Origin: an uncultured Collinsella sp.
GTDB lineage: Bacteria; Actinomycetota; Coriobacteriia; Coriobacteriales; Coriobacteriaceae
Assembly: GCA_900767675.1 (NCBI GenBank)
Contig: CAAFZX010000005.1
Location: forward strand, 1 to 60,633
Reading direction: 5' to 3'
Length of the DNA stretch: 60,633 bases
Shown in pieces: positions 47,992 through 56,833 of this stretch. Position 1 is the stretch's first letter. Every line of letters starts with the position of its first letter. Position numbers and translations under genes: made by a program. The notes under the pieces are model-generated. The model was not told the DNA's origin. It searched no databases and saw nothing but the letters and a program-made list of their open reading frames with translations.

Positions 47992-49872
47992 CTAGGCAGC
48001 CTGAACAGCGGGCTGGTCCTCGTCGATAAAGAAGCGCTTGTACCACACCAGGAACACGAGCGGCGTATAGATCTTGCGCTGGAAATCGCCCTTGCCCGCA
48101 AAGTGCAGATCGAGCAGGTGCATGAGCTCGTCGGTATCGAAGAACTCGCTTGCCCACGGCGCGGTGAAGTACTCCTTGACATAGTCGTACCACTTTTGCT
48201 CGCGCAGCCAGTAGACAATCGGCACCGGGAAGCCCACCTTGGGACGGGTGGCCCACTCATCGGGCAGCGACTTGTTGGCAGCGTGGCGGAGTACCTGTTT
48301 GTTGCCGTTCTCGTTGATGCGGTAGCGGTCGGGAATGTGCTCGGCGAACTCCATGACTTTGCGGTCCAGGAAGGGCACGCGCAGCTCCAGCGAGTGCGCC
48401 ATGCACATCTTGTCGGCCTTGAGCAGAATGTCGCCCGGGAGCCACATGTTCATGTCCAGGTACTGCTTCTTGACCAGCTCGGGCTGACCTTTCACGCGCG
48501 CATAGATGGGAGCGGCAAGCTCGAAGGCGCCATCGCCGGTGTTGTACTCGGGCTTGAGCACGCCGTCGACCTCGCGCTCCGGCCATACCAGAGCCTGTCC
48601 CAGGAACGACTTCTCGGGGATCTCGGCACCCTTGACCAGGAAGTTATGTCCCTTGAAGTACGGCATATGCAGCGCCAGGTTACCGAGCGCGCGACGGATG
48701 GGCAGCGGCACCATCTTTTTGTATTTGCGGACCGGGACCGTGTCCTCGTAGTAGGCGTAGCCGCCAAAGAGCTCGTCGGCGCCTTCGCCCGAAAGCACGA
48801 CGGTGACGTCCTTGCGGGCCATCTCGGCCAAGAACCACAGCGGCACGGAAGACAGGTTGGACTGCGGCTCGTCCATGTGATACTGGATGTCCTCGAGCGC
48901 ACCGAAGAACTCGTCGGCGGTAATCATCTTGCGAACGTTTTCGACGCCGAGCTTATCGGAAAGCTCCTTGGCGTAGTTAGTCTCGTTGAAATTCTTGTAA
49001 TCGAAGCCCACCGAGAAGGTCTTGTCGGGCATGAGGCAAGCGGCGATGTAGCTGGAGTCGACGCCGCCGGAGAGGAACGACGCGACCTTGACGTCGGCGA
49101 TGCGATGGGCCTCGACGCTCTCGTGCACGACCTCGTCCAGCTCGTCGACGTACTCCTCGAACGGCTTCTCGACGGCAGAGTAATCGCAATCCCAGTAGCG
49201 CTCGATGTTCATCTTGCCGGTCGGGATGTCTACGGTAAAGTAATGCGCCGGCGGCAGCTTGTAGACACCCTCGAAGAAGGTCTCCTCGGTTGCCGAATAC
49301 TGCAGCGTCATGTACGGACGCAGGGCCTTTTTGTTGACCGCCTTGTGGAAGTGCGGATAGTCGAGGAAGCTCTTGATCTCGGAACCAAAAAGCACGCCCG
49401 GCGCACCGTCGCCCGCATCGGCCATGGGATAGTAGTAGAGCGGTTTGATGCCAAAGATATCGCGGGCGCCAAAAAGCTTGTTCTTCTTCTTGTCCCAGAT
49501 GACGAAGGCGTACATGCCGCGCAGGCGATCGAGTACGGCCTCGCCCCACTCCTCGTAGCCGTGCAGGAGGCTCTCGGTGTCGGCTCCACAGTGGAACTTA
49601 TAGCCCTTGGCCTCGAGCTCGGAGCGAAGCTCCTGGAAGTTGTAGATCTCGCCGTTGAAGACGATAACGACGCTGCCGTCCTCATTGGCCATGGGCTGAG
49701 CGCCGGCCTCGGTCAGGTCGAGGATCGACAGGCGGCGGAAGCCCAGGGCAACGCGGCCCTCGATAAACTGGCCGCCCATGTCGGGACCACGATGGACGAT
49801 GCGGTCCATCATCTTGGTGAGCACCTCGGATTGGTTATCCGTCCCACCGACAAAACCGACAAAACCGCACAT
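47992..49872 (-). CDS. asnB: Asparagine synthase (glutamine-hydrolysing)
   Basis: AsnB (626 aa) makes asparagine from aspartate, glutamine and ATP. The N-terminal class II amidotransferase begins MCGFVGFVGG with the nucleophile Cys2 and has the RGPDMGGQF and RLSILDLTEAGAQPM motifs. The C-terminal synthetase domain has the PP-loop SFLSGGVDSSYIAACL near residue 265. The ATG follows AGAGGGG. With AsnS also in the window the cell can make both free Asn and Asn-tRNA directly. Confidence 0.96.
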   Translation of the reverse strand: MCGFVGFVGGTDNQSEVLTKMMDRIVHRGPDMGGQFIEGRVALGFRRLSILDLTEAGAQPMANEDGSVVIVFNGEIYNFQELRSELEAKGYKFHCGADTESLLHGYEEWGEAVLDRLRGMYAFVIWDKKKNKLFGARDIFGIKPLYYYPMADAGDGAPGVLFGSEIKSFLDYPHFHKAVNKKALRPYMTLQYSATEETFFEGVYKLPPAHYFTVDIPTGKMNIERYWDCDYSAVEKPFEEYVDELDEVVHESVEAHRIADVKVASFLSGGVDSSYIAACLMPDKTFSVGFDYKNFNETNYAKELSDKLGVENVRKMITADEFFGALEDIQYHMDEPQSNLSSVPLWFLAEMARKDVTVVLSGEGADELFGGYAYYEDTVPVRKYKKMVPLPIRRALGNLALHMPYFKGHNFLVKGAEIPEKSFLGQALVWPEREVDGVLKPEYNTGDGAFELAAPIYARVKGQPELVKKQYLDMNMWLPGDILLKADKMCMAHSLELRVPFLDRKVMEFAEHIPDRYRINENGNKQVLRHAANKSLPDEWATRPKVGFPVPIVYWLREQKWYDYVKEYFTAPWASEFFDTDELMHLLDLHFAGKGDFQRKIYTPLVFLVWYKRFFIDEDQPAVQAA

Positions 49873-50043
49873 ATACTATCCCCTCTGCTGTTGCTGGGCA
49901 TCAAATCGAATCAGTAGCTTTTGAGTATACCCGAGGGCGTAAAGAGGGGCGGAATGTTCAGGCAATCTCAACTGAATCAGCTCCGCTGTGACACGCGCCG
50001 GTTACCTTTAATGGATATGAGATGAATGAGGCGATTGTTTTGC

Positions 50044-50049
50044 TATACT
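50044..50049 (+). promoter_or_regulatory. Extended -10 promoter of tRNA-Val
   Basis: TATACT preceded by TGC forms an extended -10 box 11 bases before the tRNA. The -35 region is weak. Confidence 0.6.
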
Positions 50050-50059
50050 CTCTCCGCAC

Positions 50060-50135
50060 GGGCGATTGGCGCAACGGTTAGCGCAGGTGCTTTACACGCA
50101 CAAGGCTGGGGGTTCGAATCCCTCATCGCCCACCA
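50060..50135 (+). tRNA. tRNA-Val (anticodon TAC)
   Basis: A 76-base cloverleaf with acceptor GGGCGAT/ATCGCCC, anticodon loop TTTACAC, T arm GGGGGTTCGAATCCC and encoded CCA. Its last 18 bases are repeated downstream. Confidence 0.96.
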
Positions 50136-50144
50136 CTGATTTGG

Positions 50145-50173
50145 AAACGGTCCTCGAAAGGGGACCGTTTTTT
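50145..50173 (+). terminator. Terminator of tRNA-Val
   Basis: AAACGGTCC/GGACCGTTT with an 8-base loop ends in TTTTTT. Confidence 0.9.
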
Positions 50174-50302
50174 GTTTGGGCCCATTTCATGGGATTCGAA
50201 CCCGCAAGGGTGCGGAGCCGAGGAAACGCGAAGCGTTTTCCAGCGCAGCACGCGAGGGCCGTAGGCCCGAAGCGAGAGCGGGCGGCGTCAGCCGCACGCG
50301 AC

Positions 50303-50322
50303 ATCCCTCATCGCCCACCACT
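50303..50322 (+). repeat. 20-bp copy of the tRNA-Val 3' end (att-like)
   Basis: ATCCCTCATCGCCCACCACT is identical to 50118-50137, the tRNA-Val 3' end with CCA plus two bases. The copies are 185 bases apart. The DNA between them is GC-rich with several micro-hairpins and has no gene. Confidence 0.85.
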
Positions 50323-50330
50323 AGACTGAT

Positions 50331-50362
50331 AAGGCTCCCAGCGATGGGAGCCTTTCTTTTTT
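50331..50362 (+). terminator. Second terminator after the tRNA-end copy
   Basis: AAGGCTCCCA/TGGGAGCCTT with loop GCGA is followed by TCTTTTTT. It mirrors the terminator after the true tRNA. Both are followed by CATGGGATTCGAACCCGC (50187-50204 and 50373-50390), an inverted T-arm-like sequence. Confidence 0.85.
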
Positions 50363-50432
50363 GTGCCCAGTGCATGGGATTCGAACCCGCCAGCACATCT
50401 GTCACAAAGGCCGTGGCCAGAAAATGGCAAAA

Positions 50433-50611
50433 ATGAGTACTGCTACCTTGCTTACAACATATCAAAAGATAGTATTTGCTTAAGTTACGCAACATATGTC
50501 CATTATAAGGACTAATAATTGGATCAAAATCGTACATTCATCGCCATTTCGACTAGCTATCTGGCCTTATTAGTCCAAAATTGCTGCTACCAAATCGATA
50601 ACAGTACTCAT
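50433..50611. mobile_element. AT-rich 179-bp island with nested inverted repeats (possible MITE-like remnant)
   Basis: The ends are the inverted 10-mers ATGAGTACTG and CAGTACTCAT. Inside, GGACTAATAA (50509-50518) pairs with TTATTAGTCC (50567-50576). The base composition is far more AT-rich than anything near it, and no reading frame is convincing. It lies just after the tRNA-Val scars and before argD. Whether it moves is unknown. Confidence 0.5.
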
Positions 50612-50746
50612 ATTTGATGTTTTTTGACCAGCAGGTCTCCCCGCCTTAGCAAATCTAAGGCAAAACGGGCTCCAGACCGCTGAATCATGCCACATAGGGC
50701 ACGTCCGCAGTCCGGAACCCGGTCAAAGTTAAGTTATTTCGCTGTG

Positions 50747-52030
50747 TTAGGCCAAAACGTCCGACAGGATCTCGATCAGACTGTCCACGTCGGATTCCTC
50801 GCAGACGAGCGGCGGCAGGAAACGCAGCGTATGAGCACCTGTAGCGTTAATCACGGCACCAGCCCCCAATGCACGGGCCACAACGTCGTGTGCATCACCC
50901 GCAGTATCGTCCAGATCGCAGCCGAGCATCAAGCCGCGGCCACGCACCTCGGTCACGTTCGGCAGCTTGGCGAGCTTTGCCTCCATATAGGCGCCTACCT
51001 TGGCAGCATGGTCGGCATAATCGCCGCGCACGAGCGCGGAGAGCGTCGCGGCGCACGCCGCGACAGCCAAGCAGCTACCGCCAAAGGTCGAGCCGTGGTC
51101 GCCCGGCTTAAACACGTCGGCAATCTCCTTCTTTGCTACGACGGCACCCATGGGCACGCCATCGGCAATGCCCTTGGCAAGGCTCATGATGTCGGGTTCC
51201 ACGCCATAGGTTTGGAATGCAAACGGCTTGCCGGAGCGGAAGATGCCGCACTGGACCTCGTCGGCTATAAGCACGGCGCCCACTTCGTGTGCCAGGTCGC
51301 GCGCTGCCGCCATAAACTCCTCGGTCATGGGGTGCACGCCACTCTCACCCTGGATCGGCTCGAGCATCACGGCACAAATTTCGCTCCCCAGCTGCTTGAA
51401 GATCGCACGCAGTTCATCGATATCGTTGGGCGTGCAGGCCACAAAGCCACCCGGCAGCGGGCGGAAACTATCCTGCAGCCAATCCTGCATGGTGGCGGCA
51501 ATGGTCTCGAGCGTACGGCCGTGGAAGCCGCCGCGCATGCACACGATAGTGTTGCCGCCGTTACCGGCACGCTTGGCGTACAGGCGCGCGAGCTTCATCG
51601 AGCCCTCGTTGGCCTCGGCGCCGGAGTTGGCAAAGAAGGTCTTCCAAACCTGCTCATCCGCGGCCGGGGCACCAAGAGCAGCTGCCGTGGTCTCATCGCC
51701 GGCGGCAATGGCATCGGCAAGCACGCGCGCACCATCTACGTCGTCGTTAGCAAGCTTGGACAGCAGCGCCGCGACCTGTCCACGCTGCTCGATGTAGAAG
51801 TAATTGGAGACATGCATGAGCTTTTTGGTCTGTGCCTCGAGCGCCGAGAGCACAGCCGGGTCGCCATGACCTAGGCTGCACACGCCGATGCCGGCAAGAA
51901 AGTCGAGGTACTCACGACCATCGTCGCCGGTGAGCTTCATGCCGTGACCCTCGACAAACTCGACCGGAGAGCGGCCAAAGGTATGCATAACGTAATGGGA
52001 TTCAAGCGATTGCTGAGCTGCAAGTGACAT
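50747..52030 (-). CDS. argD: Acetylornithine aminotransferase
   Basis: ArgD (427 aa) is a PLP enzyme converting N-acetylglutamate semialdehyde to N-acetylornithine. Family features are FLAGIGVCSLGHGDP, the Gly-rich FFANSGAEANEGSMKLAR, the PLP-contacting LIADEVQCGIFRSG and the Schiff-base Lys in IMSLAKGIADGVPMG. It is the last gene of argCJBD. An internal insertion near residues 105-125 (Ala/Asp-rich) is longer than in E. coli ArgD. Confidence 0.95.
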   Translation of the reverse strand: MSLAAQQSLESHYVMHTFGRSPVEFVEGHGMKLTGDDGREYLDFLAGIGVCSLGHGDPAVLSALEAQTKKLMHVSNYFYIEQRGQVAALLSKLANDDVDGARVLADAIAAGDETTAAALGAPAADEQVWKTFFANSGAEANEGSMKLARLYAKRAGNGGNTIVCMRGGFHGRTLETIAATMQDWLQDSFRPLPGGFVACTPNDIDELRAIFKQLGSEICAVMLEPIQGESGVHPMTEEFMAAARDLAHEVGAVLIADEVQCGIFRSGKPFAFQTYGVEPDIMSLAKGIADGVPMGAVVAKKEIADVFKPGDHGSTFGGSCLAVAACAATLSALVRGDYADHAAKVGAYMEAKLAKLPNVTEVRGRGLMLGCDLDDTAGDAHDVVARALGAGAVINATGAHTLRFLPPLVCEESDVDSLIEILSDVLA

Positions 52031-52099
52031 GGGATGCCTTTCGTTGGGCGCCAGACGGCGCAGGCCTATGGGTGCAGGAATGGGGCGGCTGCGAGTCAG

Positions 52100-53080
52100 T
52101 TAGACCGTCTGAAGCTTCTCGACCTCGTCGAGGTTCTCGGTCAGACGCGCAGCAAACGTCGAAAGCGGATGCGGATGCGTATCGAACTCGTAAGCCGTCT
52201 CGGTGGAATGGATCACGGTACCGACGCCGGCATCGGTCAGCAGCTCCAGCAGCAGCGAATGCGGCGTGGTGCCGTTGATGATGTGAGCGCGAAATACGCC
52301 GCCGGCAAGCGCATCGACGGCCGCACGCAGCTTGGGAATCATGCCCTTATCGACCTCGCCGCCGTAGAGCATTTCGTTAACCTCGTCGAGCGTTAGGTTG
52401 GAGATGAGTGAGTCTTTATCGCTAAAGTCCTTGTACAGGCCGTCGACGTCGGTCAAAAAGATCGCCTTATGCGCGTGGAGCGCTGCCGCAACGGCACCGG
52501 CGGCGGTATCGGCGTTGATGTTGAAGAAACCGCCGTCCTCCCCCGCCGCGACGGTAGCGATGACGGGGATGTACTCGCTATCGAGCAGGCGCTCGATATA
52601 GTCGGTGTTGACATGCGTGACCCTGCCTACGCGGCCGAGTTCGGGGTCGAGCGGCTCGGCGATGAGCGTACCGGCATCGCTGCCCGAAACGCCCACGGCC
52701 AGGTTGCCGTGATGGTTGAGCGCCGCGACCAGCTCCTGGTTGACCTTACCGCCCAGCACCTCGCGCACGATATCCATGGTCGCCGGCGTGGTCACGCGCT
52801 GGCCGTTCTTAAACTCGACGGGGATGTCGTAGTGGCTCAGCGCCTCGTTGATGGCCTTGCCGCCACCATGCACGATGACGGGGCGCATGCCGATGATCTT
52901 AAGGAGGACGATGTCGCTCATCACGTCGCGGCGCAGCTGCTCATCAACCATGGCGGCTCCGCCATATTTGATAACAACCGTCTTGCCGGTCAGGTTCTTA
53001 ATCCACGGCAGCGCTTCGAACAGCAGCTGCGCGGTTGCTTCGTTGGATTCGCTCGAACGACAATCGCGTGCGAATTTCAT
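52100..53080 (-). CDS. argB: Acetylglutamate kinase
   Basis: ArgB (326 aa) phosphorylates N-acetylglutamate. It has the phosphate-binding VVIKYGGAAM near residue 35, IVHGGGKAINEAL near 70, and FFNINADTAAGAVAAAL and FLTDVDGLYKD typical of the family. An N-terminal helix (residues 1-20) like that of arginine-inhibited hexameric forms is present, so feedback inhibition by arginine is likely. The start at 53080 follows GAGG. Confidence 0.96.
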   Translation of the reverse strand: MKFARDCRSSESNEATAQLLFEALPWIKNLTGKTVVIKYGGAAMVDEQLRRDVMSDIVLLKIIGMRPVIVHGGGKAINEALSHYDIPVEFKNGQRVTTPATMDIVREVLGGKVNQELVAALNHHGNLAVGVSGSDAGTLIAEPLDPELGRVGRVTHVNTDYIERLLDSEYIPVIATVAAGEDGGFFNINADTAAGAVAAALHAHKAIFLTDVDGLYKDFSDKDSLISNLTLDEVNEMLYGGEVDKGMIPKLRAAVDALAGGVFRAHIINGTTPHSLLLELLTDAGVGTVIHSTETAYEFDTHPHPLSTFAARLTENLDEVEKLQTV

Positions 53081-53161
53081 AATCTGCCTCGTCTTTCGTA
53101 TCGTTATCGCGCCGTGCTCCGCTGTCCGCAATCGCGGCAAGATGCGCAGCGTGCCTGGAAT

Positions 53162-54430
53162 CTAGGAACGGTAGTCGCCGTTGATGGAGATGTACTCATG
53201 CGTGAGGTCGCAGGTCCACACAGTCGTCGCCGCGTCACCTGCGCCCAGGTCGGCCGAGATCACGATCTCGGGCGCCTCAAAACGTCGTAGAGCCTCGTCC
53301 TCGTCAAAGGGAACGGTCAGGCCGTCACGGCAGACGGGCATGCCCATCATGTCGATGGAAACGTCTTCCTGATTAAACTGCACGCCGCACTTGCCGAGCG
53401 CCATGGCAACGCGACCCCAGTTGCAGTCGTGGCCGGCGATGCAGGTCTTAACGAGCGGCGAGTTGGCAACGGCACGGGCGGCGATATCGGCCTCCTCGTC
53501 GTTCACGGCACCGGTAACGTTGACCGTCACGAGCTTCGACGCGCCCTCACCATCGGCGGCGATATTGCGCGCCAGGCTCTCGCACACCTCGTGCACGGCA
53601 AATGCCAACTCGTCAAAAGCATCGGAGCCCTCGACGATAGGCTCGGCATCTGCGGCAGCGGCGCCGGAGGCAAGCATGATGCAGGTGTCGTTGGTCGAGG
53701 TGTCGGAATCGACCGTTACCTTGTTAAAGGTCTGCTTGACGGTCGAGAGCAGCAGGGCATGAAGTGCCGCAGGCTCGACGGGGGCATCGGTGGTGATAAC
53801 TGCGATCATGGTGGCCATGTTGGGCATGATCATACCCGAGCCCTTGCACATTCCGCCTACCGTATAGACATTGCCCGCATGACCCACAGCCTCACTGACG
53901 TAGGATACGGCGTACTCCTTGGAGTGCGTGTCGGTCGTCATGATGGCGCGAGCGGCATCGGCGCCACCGTGGGCGGAGAGCGCCTCGTAGGCAGCAGGAA
54001 CGGCGGTCTCAAACGTGTCGATCGGCAGAATCTGGCCAATCACACCCGTGGAGGCAACCAGAATCTGCTGGGGCTCACAGCCGATGATCTGCGATGCGAT
54101 GCTGCACGTCTCGCGCGCGCATGCAAGGCCGGTCTCACCCGTGGCGGCGTTGGCATTGCCAGAGTTGACCGAAACGCCGGCGATGATACCGTAGCCCTTG
54201 TCGGCACCGCCCAGGTTGGCACGGCTCACCTGCACGGGCGCCGCGCAAAAACGATTGGTGGTAAACACGCCGGCACCGGGACAGGGTTTATCGGGCACGA
54301 CGAGCGCGTAATCCAGACGCTCGGGGTTCTTGCGGAACCCAGCGTGAATGCCTGCAGCTTTAAAACCAGCCGCAGCCGTAACGCCACCCTCGACGGCGCG
54401 AATCTTGATATCAAACAGCTCGGTATTCAT
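53162..54430 (-). CDS. argJ: Bifunctional ornithine acetyltransferase/N-acetylglutamate synthase
   Basis: ArgJ (422 aa) transfers acetyl from acetylornithine to glutamate, recycling the acetyl group. It is made as a precursor that cuts itself at the Ala-Thr bond in KGSGMIMPNMATMIAV, giving a catalytic N-terminal Thr near residue 206. The C-terminal half ends DLTHEYISINGDYRS, as in the family. Whether it can also use acetyl-CoA cannot be seen; no argA or argE is present in the window. Confidence 0.96.
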   Translation of the reverse strand: MNTELFDIKIRAVEGGVTAAAGFKAAGIHAGFRKNPERLDYALVVPDKPCPGAGVFTTNRFCAAPVQVSRANLGGADKGYGIIAGVSVNSGNANAATGETGLACARETCSIASQIIGCEPQQILVASTGVIGQILPIDTFETAVPAAYEALSAHGGADAARAIMTTDTHSKEYAVSYVSEAVGHAGNVYTVGGMCKGSGMIMPNMATMIAVITTDAPVEPAALHALLLSTVKQTFNKVTVDSDTSTNDTCIMLASGAAAADAEPIVEGSDAFDELAFAVHEVCESLARNIAADGEGASKLVTVNVTGAVNDEEADIAARAVANSPLVKTCIAGHDCNWGRVAMALGKCGVQFNQEDVSIDMMGMPVCRDGLTVPFDEDEALRRFEAPEIVISADLGAGDAATTVWTCDLTHEYISINGDYRS

Positions 54431-54564
54431 CGTCTTTATGACTCCTTATGTCAAACAAAAAACGGACATCGGTTGGTGCGCCATGCCAGTCGTGATCATG
54501 AGACCAGCTCAAGAGTGGCGCCCCACTCGATGCCCGACTACCAAATCGTTAACAATCGAATGTG

Positions 54565-55635
54565 CTACACCGGGCACGCCACTGTGGGCAAGCCTCGTCG
54601 CTCGTCAAAGCCAAAGACGATATTGGCGCACTGGACCGCTTGGCCCGCAGCGCCCTTGCACAAATTGTCGATAGCACCCGTCGCCACCAGCACGCCCGCG
54701 CGCTTGTTGAGCGCGAGGCCGATCTGGGCAGCGTTGGTGCCGACGACCGAAGCCGTCTTGGGCTGCTGGCCGGCATCGAGCACGCGCACAAAGGTGCGAC
54801 CGGCGTAGAACTGCTTGTAATGGCCGACGACATCCTCAAGAGCCAGCGTGTCGAGAGCCTGCGGCGCGAGCGGCATCGTCACCGTAGAGAGCAGGCCGCG
54901 CTTGAGCGGTGCCAAGTGCGGAGTAAAGACGACGCGGTCGGTCAGGCCCAGAATTTGCTCGATTTCGGGCGTATGGCGATGCTTGCCCACGCCATAGGCC
55001 TCCAGGTTCTCGTCCGCGCTACAAAAATGGGTGCGGGCGTTGCAGGACTTACCGGCACCCGTCACGCCGCTAATGGCATCGACGATTACGGGGCCGTTCT
55101 CGGCCACCCAGCCCGCACGCACGGCGGGCGCGGCGGCAAGGCTCGTTGCGGTGGGATAGCAACCGGCGCAGGCGACCAGCACGGGTTTGCCGTCGGCATG
55201 GTCGGATGCGGCGGTCTCCAAGTCCCGGCAGAACAGCTCGGGCAGGCCAAAGGCACGGGTCTTGAGCAGCTCGGGGCTCGCATGCTCGGCGGCATACCAC
55301 GTCTCAAAGACGGACGCGTCGTTCAGGCGGTAGTCGGCCGAAAGATCGAAACAGGAAACGCCCGCGGCAAGCAGCGCGGGCACCTGTGCCATGGCAGCCG
55401 TGTGCGGCACGGCAAGAAAAACCGCATCGCAGCTCTTGAGCTCGGGGGCGTCATGCGTGGTGAAAACCAGATCGCTCACGCCAGCAAAGCTCGGATACAC
55501 CGCGGACAGCGGCTGGCCGGCATCGGCGTTGGACGTAATGGCAACAAGTTCAAACTCGGGATGGCCGAGCACGAGGCGAATGAGCTCGGCTCCGGCATAT
55601 CCAGCCGCGCCGACGATTCCAACCTTTACAGACAT
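54565..55635 (-). CDS. argC: N-acetyl-gamma-glutamyl-phosphate reductase
   Basis: ArgC (356 aa) makes N-acetylglutamate semialdehyde with NADPH. The dinucleotide fold opens VGIVGAAGYAGAELIRL; the catalytic Cys159 is in ACAGCYPTATSL; GKHRHTPEIEQ and PHLAPLKRGLLSTV are typical. It is the first gene of argCJBD, and two ARG boxes lie about 90-120 bases upstream. The 134-base gap before argJ holds no gene or terminator. Confidence 0.96.
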   Translation of the reverse strand: MSVKVGIVGAAGYAGAELIRLVLGHPEFELVAITSNADAGQPLSAVYPSFAGVSDLVFTTHDAPELKSCDAVFLAVPHTAAMAQVPALLAAGVSCFDLSADYRLNDASVFETWYAAEHASPELLKTRAFGLPELFCRDLETAASDHADGKPVLVACAGCYPTATSLAAAPAVRAGWVAENGPVIVDAISGVTGAGKSCNARTHFCSADENLEAYGVGKHRHTPEIEQILGLTDRVVFTPHLAPLKRGLLSTVTMPLAPQALDTLALEDVVGHYKQFYAGRTFVRVLDAGQQPKTASVVGTNAAQIGLALNKRAGVLVATGAIDNLCKGAAGQAVQCANIVFGFDERRGLPTVACPV

Positions 55636-55721
55636 ATCAGACTCCTTGTCTGCAGTTTATGCACCAATGCGCATCCCGCAGCCGTCGTTATGAAGTGGGT
55701 TGAAACTTTAGCACCAAAAGA

Positions 55722-55756
55722 TGCATATATACGCAAATCTTTTGCATATTCATGCA
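55722..55756 (-). promoter_or_regulatory. Pair of ARG boxes (ArgR/AhrC operators) for argCJBD
   Basis: TGCATATATACGCA (55722-55735) and TGCATATTCATGCA (55743-55756) are close to the ARG consensus of imperfect TGNATANNNATNCA palindromes. Their centres are 21 bases apart, two helical turns, as expected for one ArgR hexamer binding both. They overlap the AT-rich promoter region of argC. Confidence 0.82.
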
Positions 55757-55804
55757 TTGAAACAAATCAGACACATTCACGCGAAGGAATTGACAAATAA
55801 TAAT

Positions 55805-55855
55805 GGGCCCCACATCGCCCGGCGCACCTTGCGGTAACGTTGCGATGTGGAGCCC
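55805..55855 (-). terminator. Terminator of the flavin operon
   Basis: GGGCtCCACATCGC and GCGATGTGGGGCCC pair with one mismatch around a 23-base loop and are followed by ATTATTATTT on the minus strand. Confidence 0.82.
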
Positions 55856-55900
55856 GGCACGGACGGGTATTTAAATTGTTGGGGCCGCGGGAGAACTTTT

Positions 55901-56311
55901 TTAGAGCTCGACCGGCACCCATTCGTCGTGGTTGCAGATGAAGGCCTCCGGCTCCTCGACGCTAAAGAAGACGAGCGTGGGGTCGCCTGCGCCCTCATAA
56001 TGCTCGCCCAAGCATTCCAGGTGCTTCCAGCCAGCCTCGCGCATATCGGAGGCAGCCTGATCATCCAAGCCGGCGCGCCCGCGCAAAATGAGCCAGCCAT
56101 GGCCCGGCCACCAGCTCGTGGCCTCAAAGCGCTGGTTTTGCAGCAGCTCCTGCCACACATCTTTGGTGCGTGCCGTCACAAACCACAGCTTGCCGTCCTG
56201 GATCTGCGCAAACGAAAACGGACGCACATGCGGCTGCCCATCCACGCTCGTCGCCAGATACCACGCCGGCACCGACGTCAGATACTCCAACACCGTATTC
56301 AATCCGTCCAC
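55901..56311 (-). CDS. FMN-binding split-barrel (PNPOx-like) protein, paralogue 2
   Basis: This 136-residue protein has the pyridoxamine-5'-phosphate-oxidase-like split barrel: VPAWYLATSVDGQPHVRPFSF, then LWFVTARTKDVWQELLQNQ. Relatives bind FMN, F420 or haem; the SFAQIQDGKLWF part favours flavin. It is about 40% identical by eye to the next protein, so the two arose by tandem duplication. The start is GTG after AGGAGGAAAC. Lying under the FMN riboswitch, it may be a flavin-dependent reductase or storage protein. Confidence 0.83.
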   Translation of the reverse strand: MDGLNTVLEYLTSVPAWYLATSVDGQPHVRPFSFAQIQDGKLWFVTARTKDVWQELLQNQRFEATSWWPGHGWLILRGRAGLDDQAASDMREAGWKHLECLGEHYEGAGDPTLVFFSVEEPEAFICNHDEWVPVEL

Positions 56312-56355
56312 GTTTCCTCCTGTACTAGCCAGTTTGAGAGCCTGGTTTGTGTGAT

Positions 56356-56802
56356 CTAGAGCTCCAGGCGCTCCTCGCTGCCATCGATATCGCAGAAGCG
56401 GGCGACGATATTGCGGACCGAGAAAAACGCAAGGCGACCGTCGTTGGCGCTCTCGTGATTCTCGCCAATGCCCACCATGTGCTTAAAGCCTGCTTCGCGA
56501 ACGCGGTCGCTCACCACCGCATCGTCCTCGAGCGCGGCCTCGCCAGTTAACACGATCCAGCACTCCCCCGGTTTCCAACCCGAAACCTCAAACTTGGGGT
56601 TCGCGCTGAGCTCGGCCCACACGTCCTTATCGCGCGAGGTGCAGAACCACAACTTGCCATCATCGACCATGGCAAATGAGAACGGTCTCACGCGGGGCTG
56701 ATGCCCGTCGGCCACATCGGTCGTGGCCAGATACCACGCGGGGATGCGTCTGAGGTATGTGCAGGCGCGCTCGAGTTGGGCCGTGCGGTCGATGTCGGTC
56801 AT
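56356..56802 (-). CDS. FMN-binding split-barrel (PNPOx-like) protein, paralogue 1
   Basis: A 148-residue cytosolic split-barrel protein with IPAWYLATTDVADGHQPRVR, FSFAMVDDGKLWFCTSRDK and a C-terminal GFKHMVGIGENHE segment matching its neighbour. The start at 56802 follows AAAGGG; the upstream in-frame part is dropped. It begins 31 bases after ecfT, so it probably belongs to the riboflavin-transport operon. The substrate is unknown. Confidence 0.83.
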   Translation of the reverse strand: MTDIDRTAQLERACTYLRRIPAWYLATTDVADGHQPRVRPFSFAMVDDGKLWFCTSRDKDVWAELSANPKFEVSGWKPGECWIVLTGEAALEDDAVVSDRVREAGFKHMVGIGENHESANDGRLAFFSVRNIVARFCDIDGSEERLEL

Positions 56803-56833
56803 AGGAATCCCTTTCTTGCGCTCGAATCGCGCC

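Noticed and set aside
50092..50537. Short frames across the tRNA-Val scar region
   Set aside because: They read through the tRNA, terminators and AT-rich island; no start signals or coding composition.
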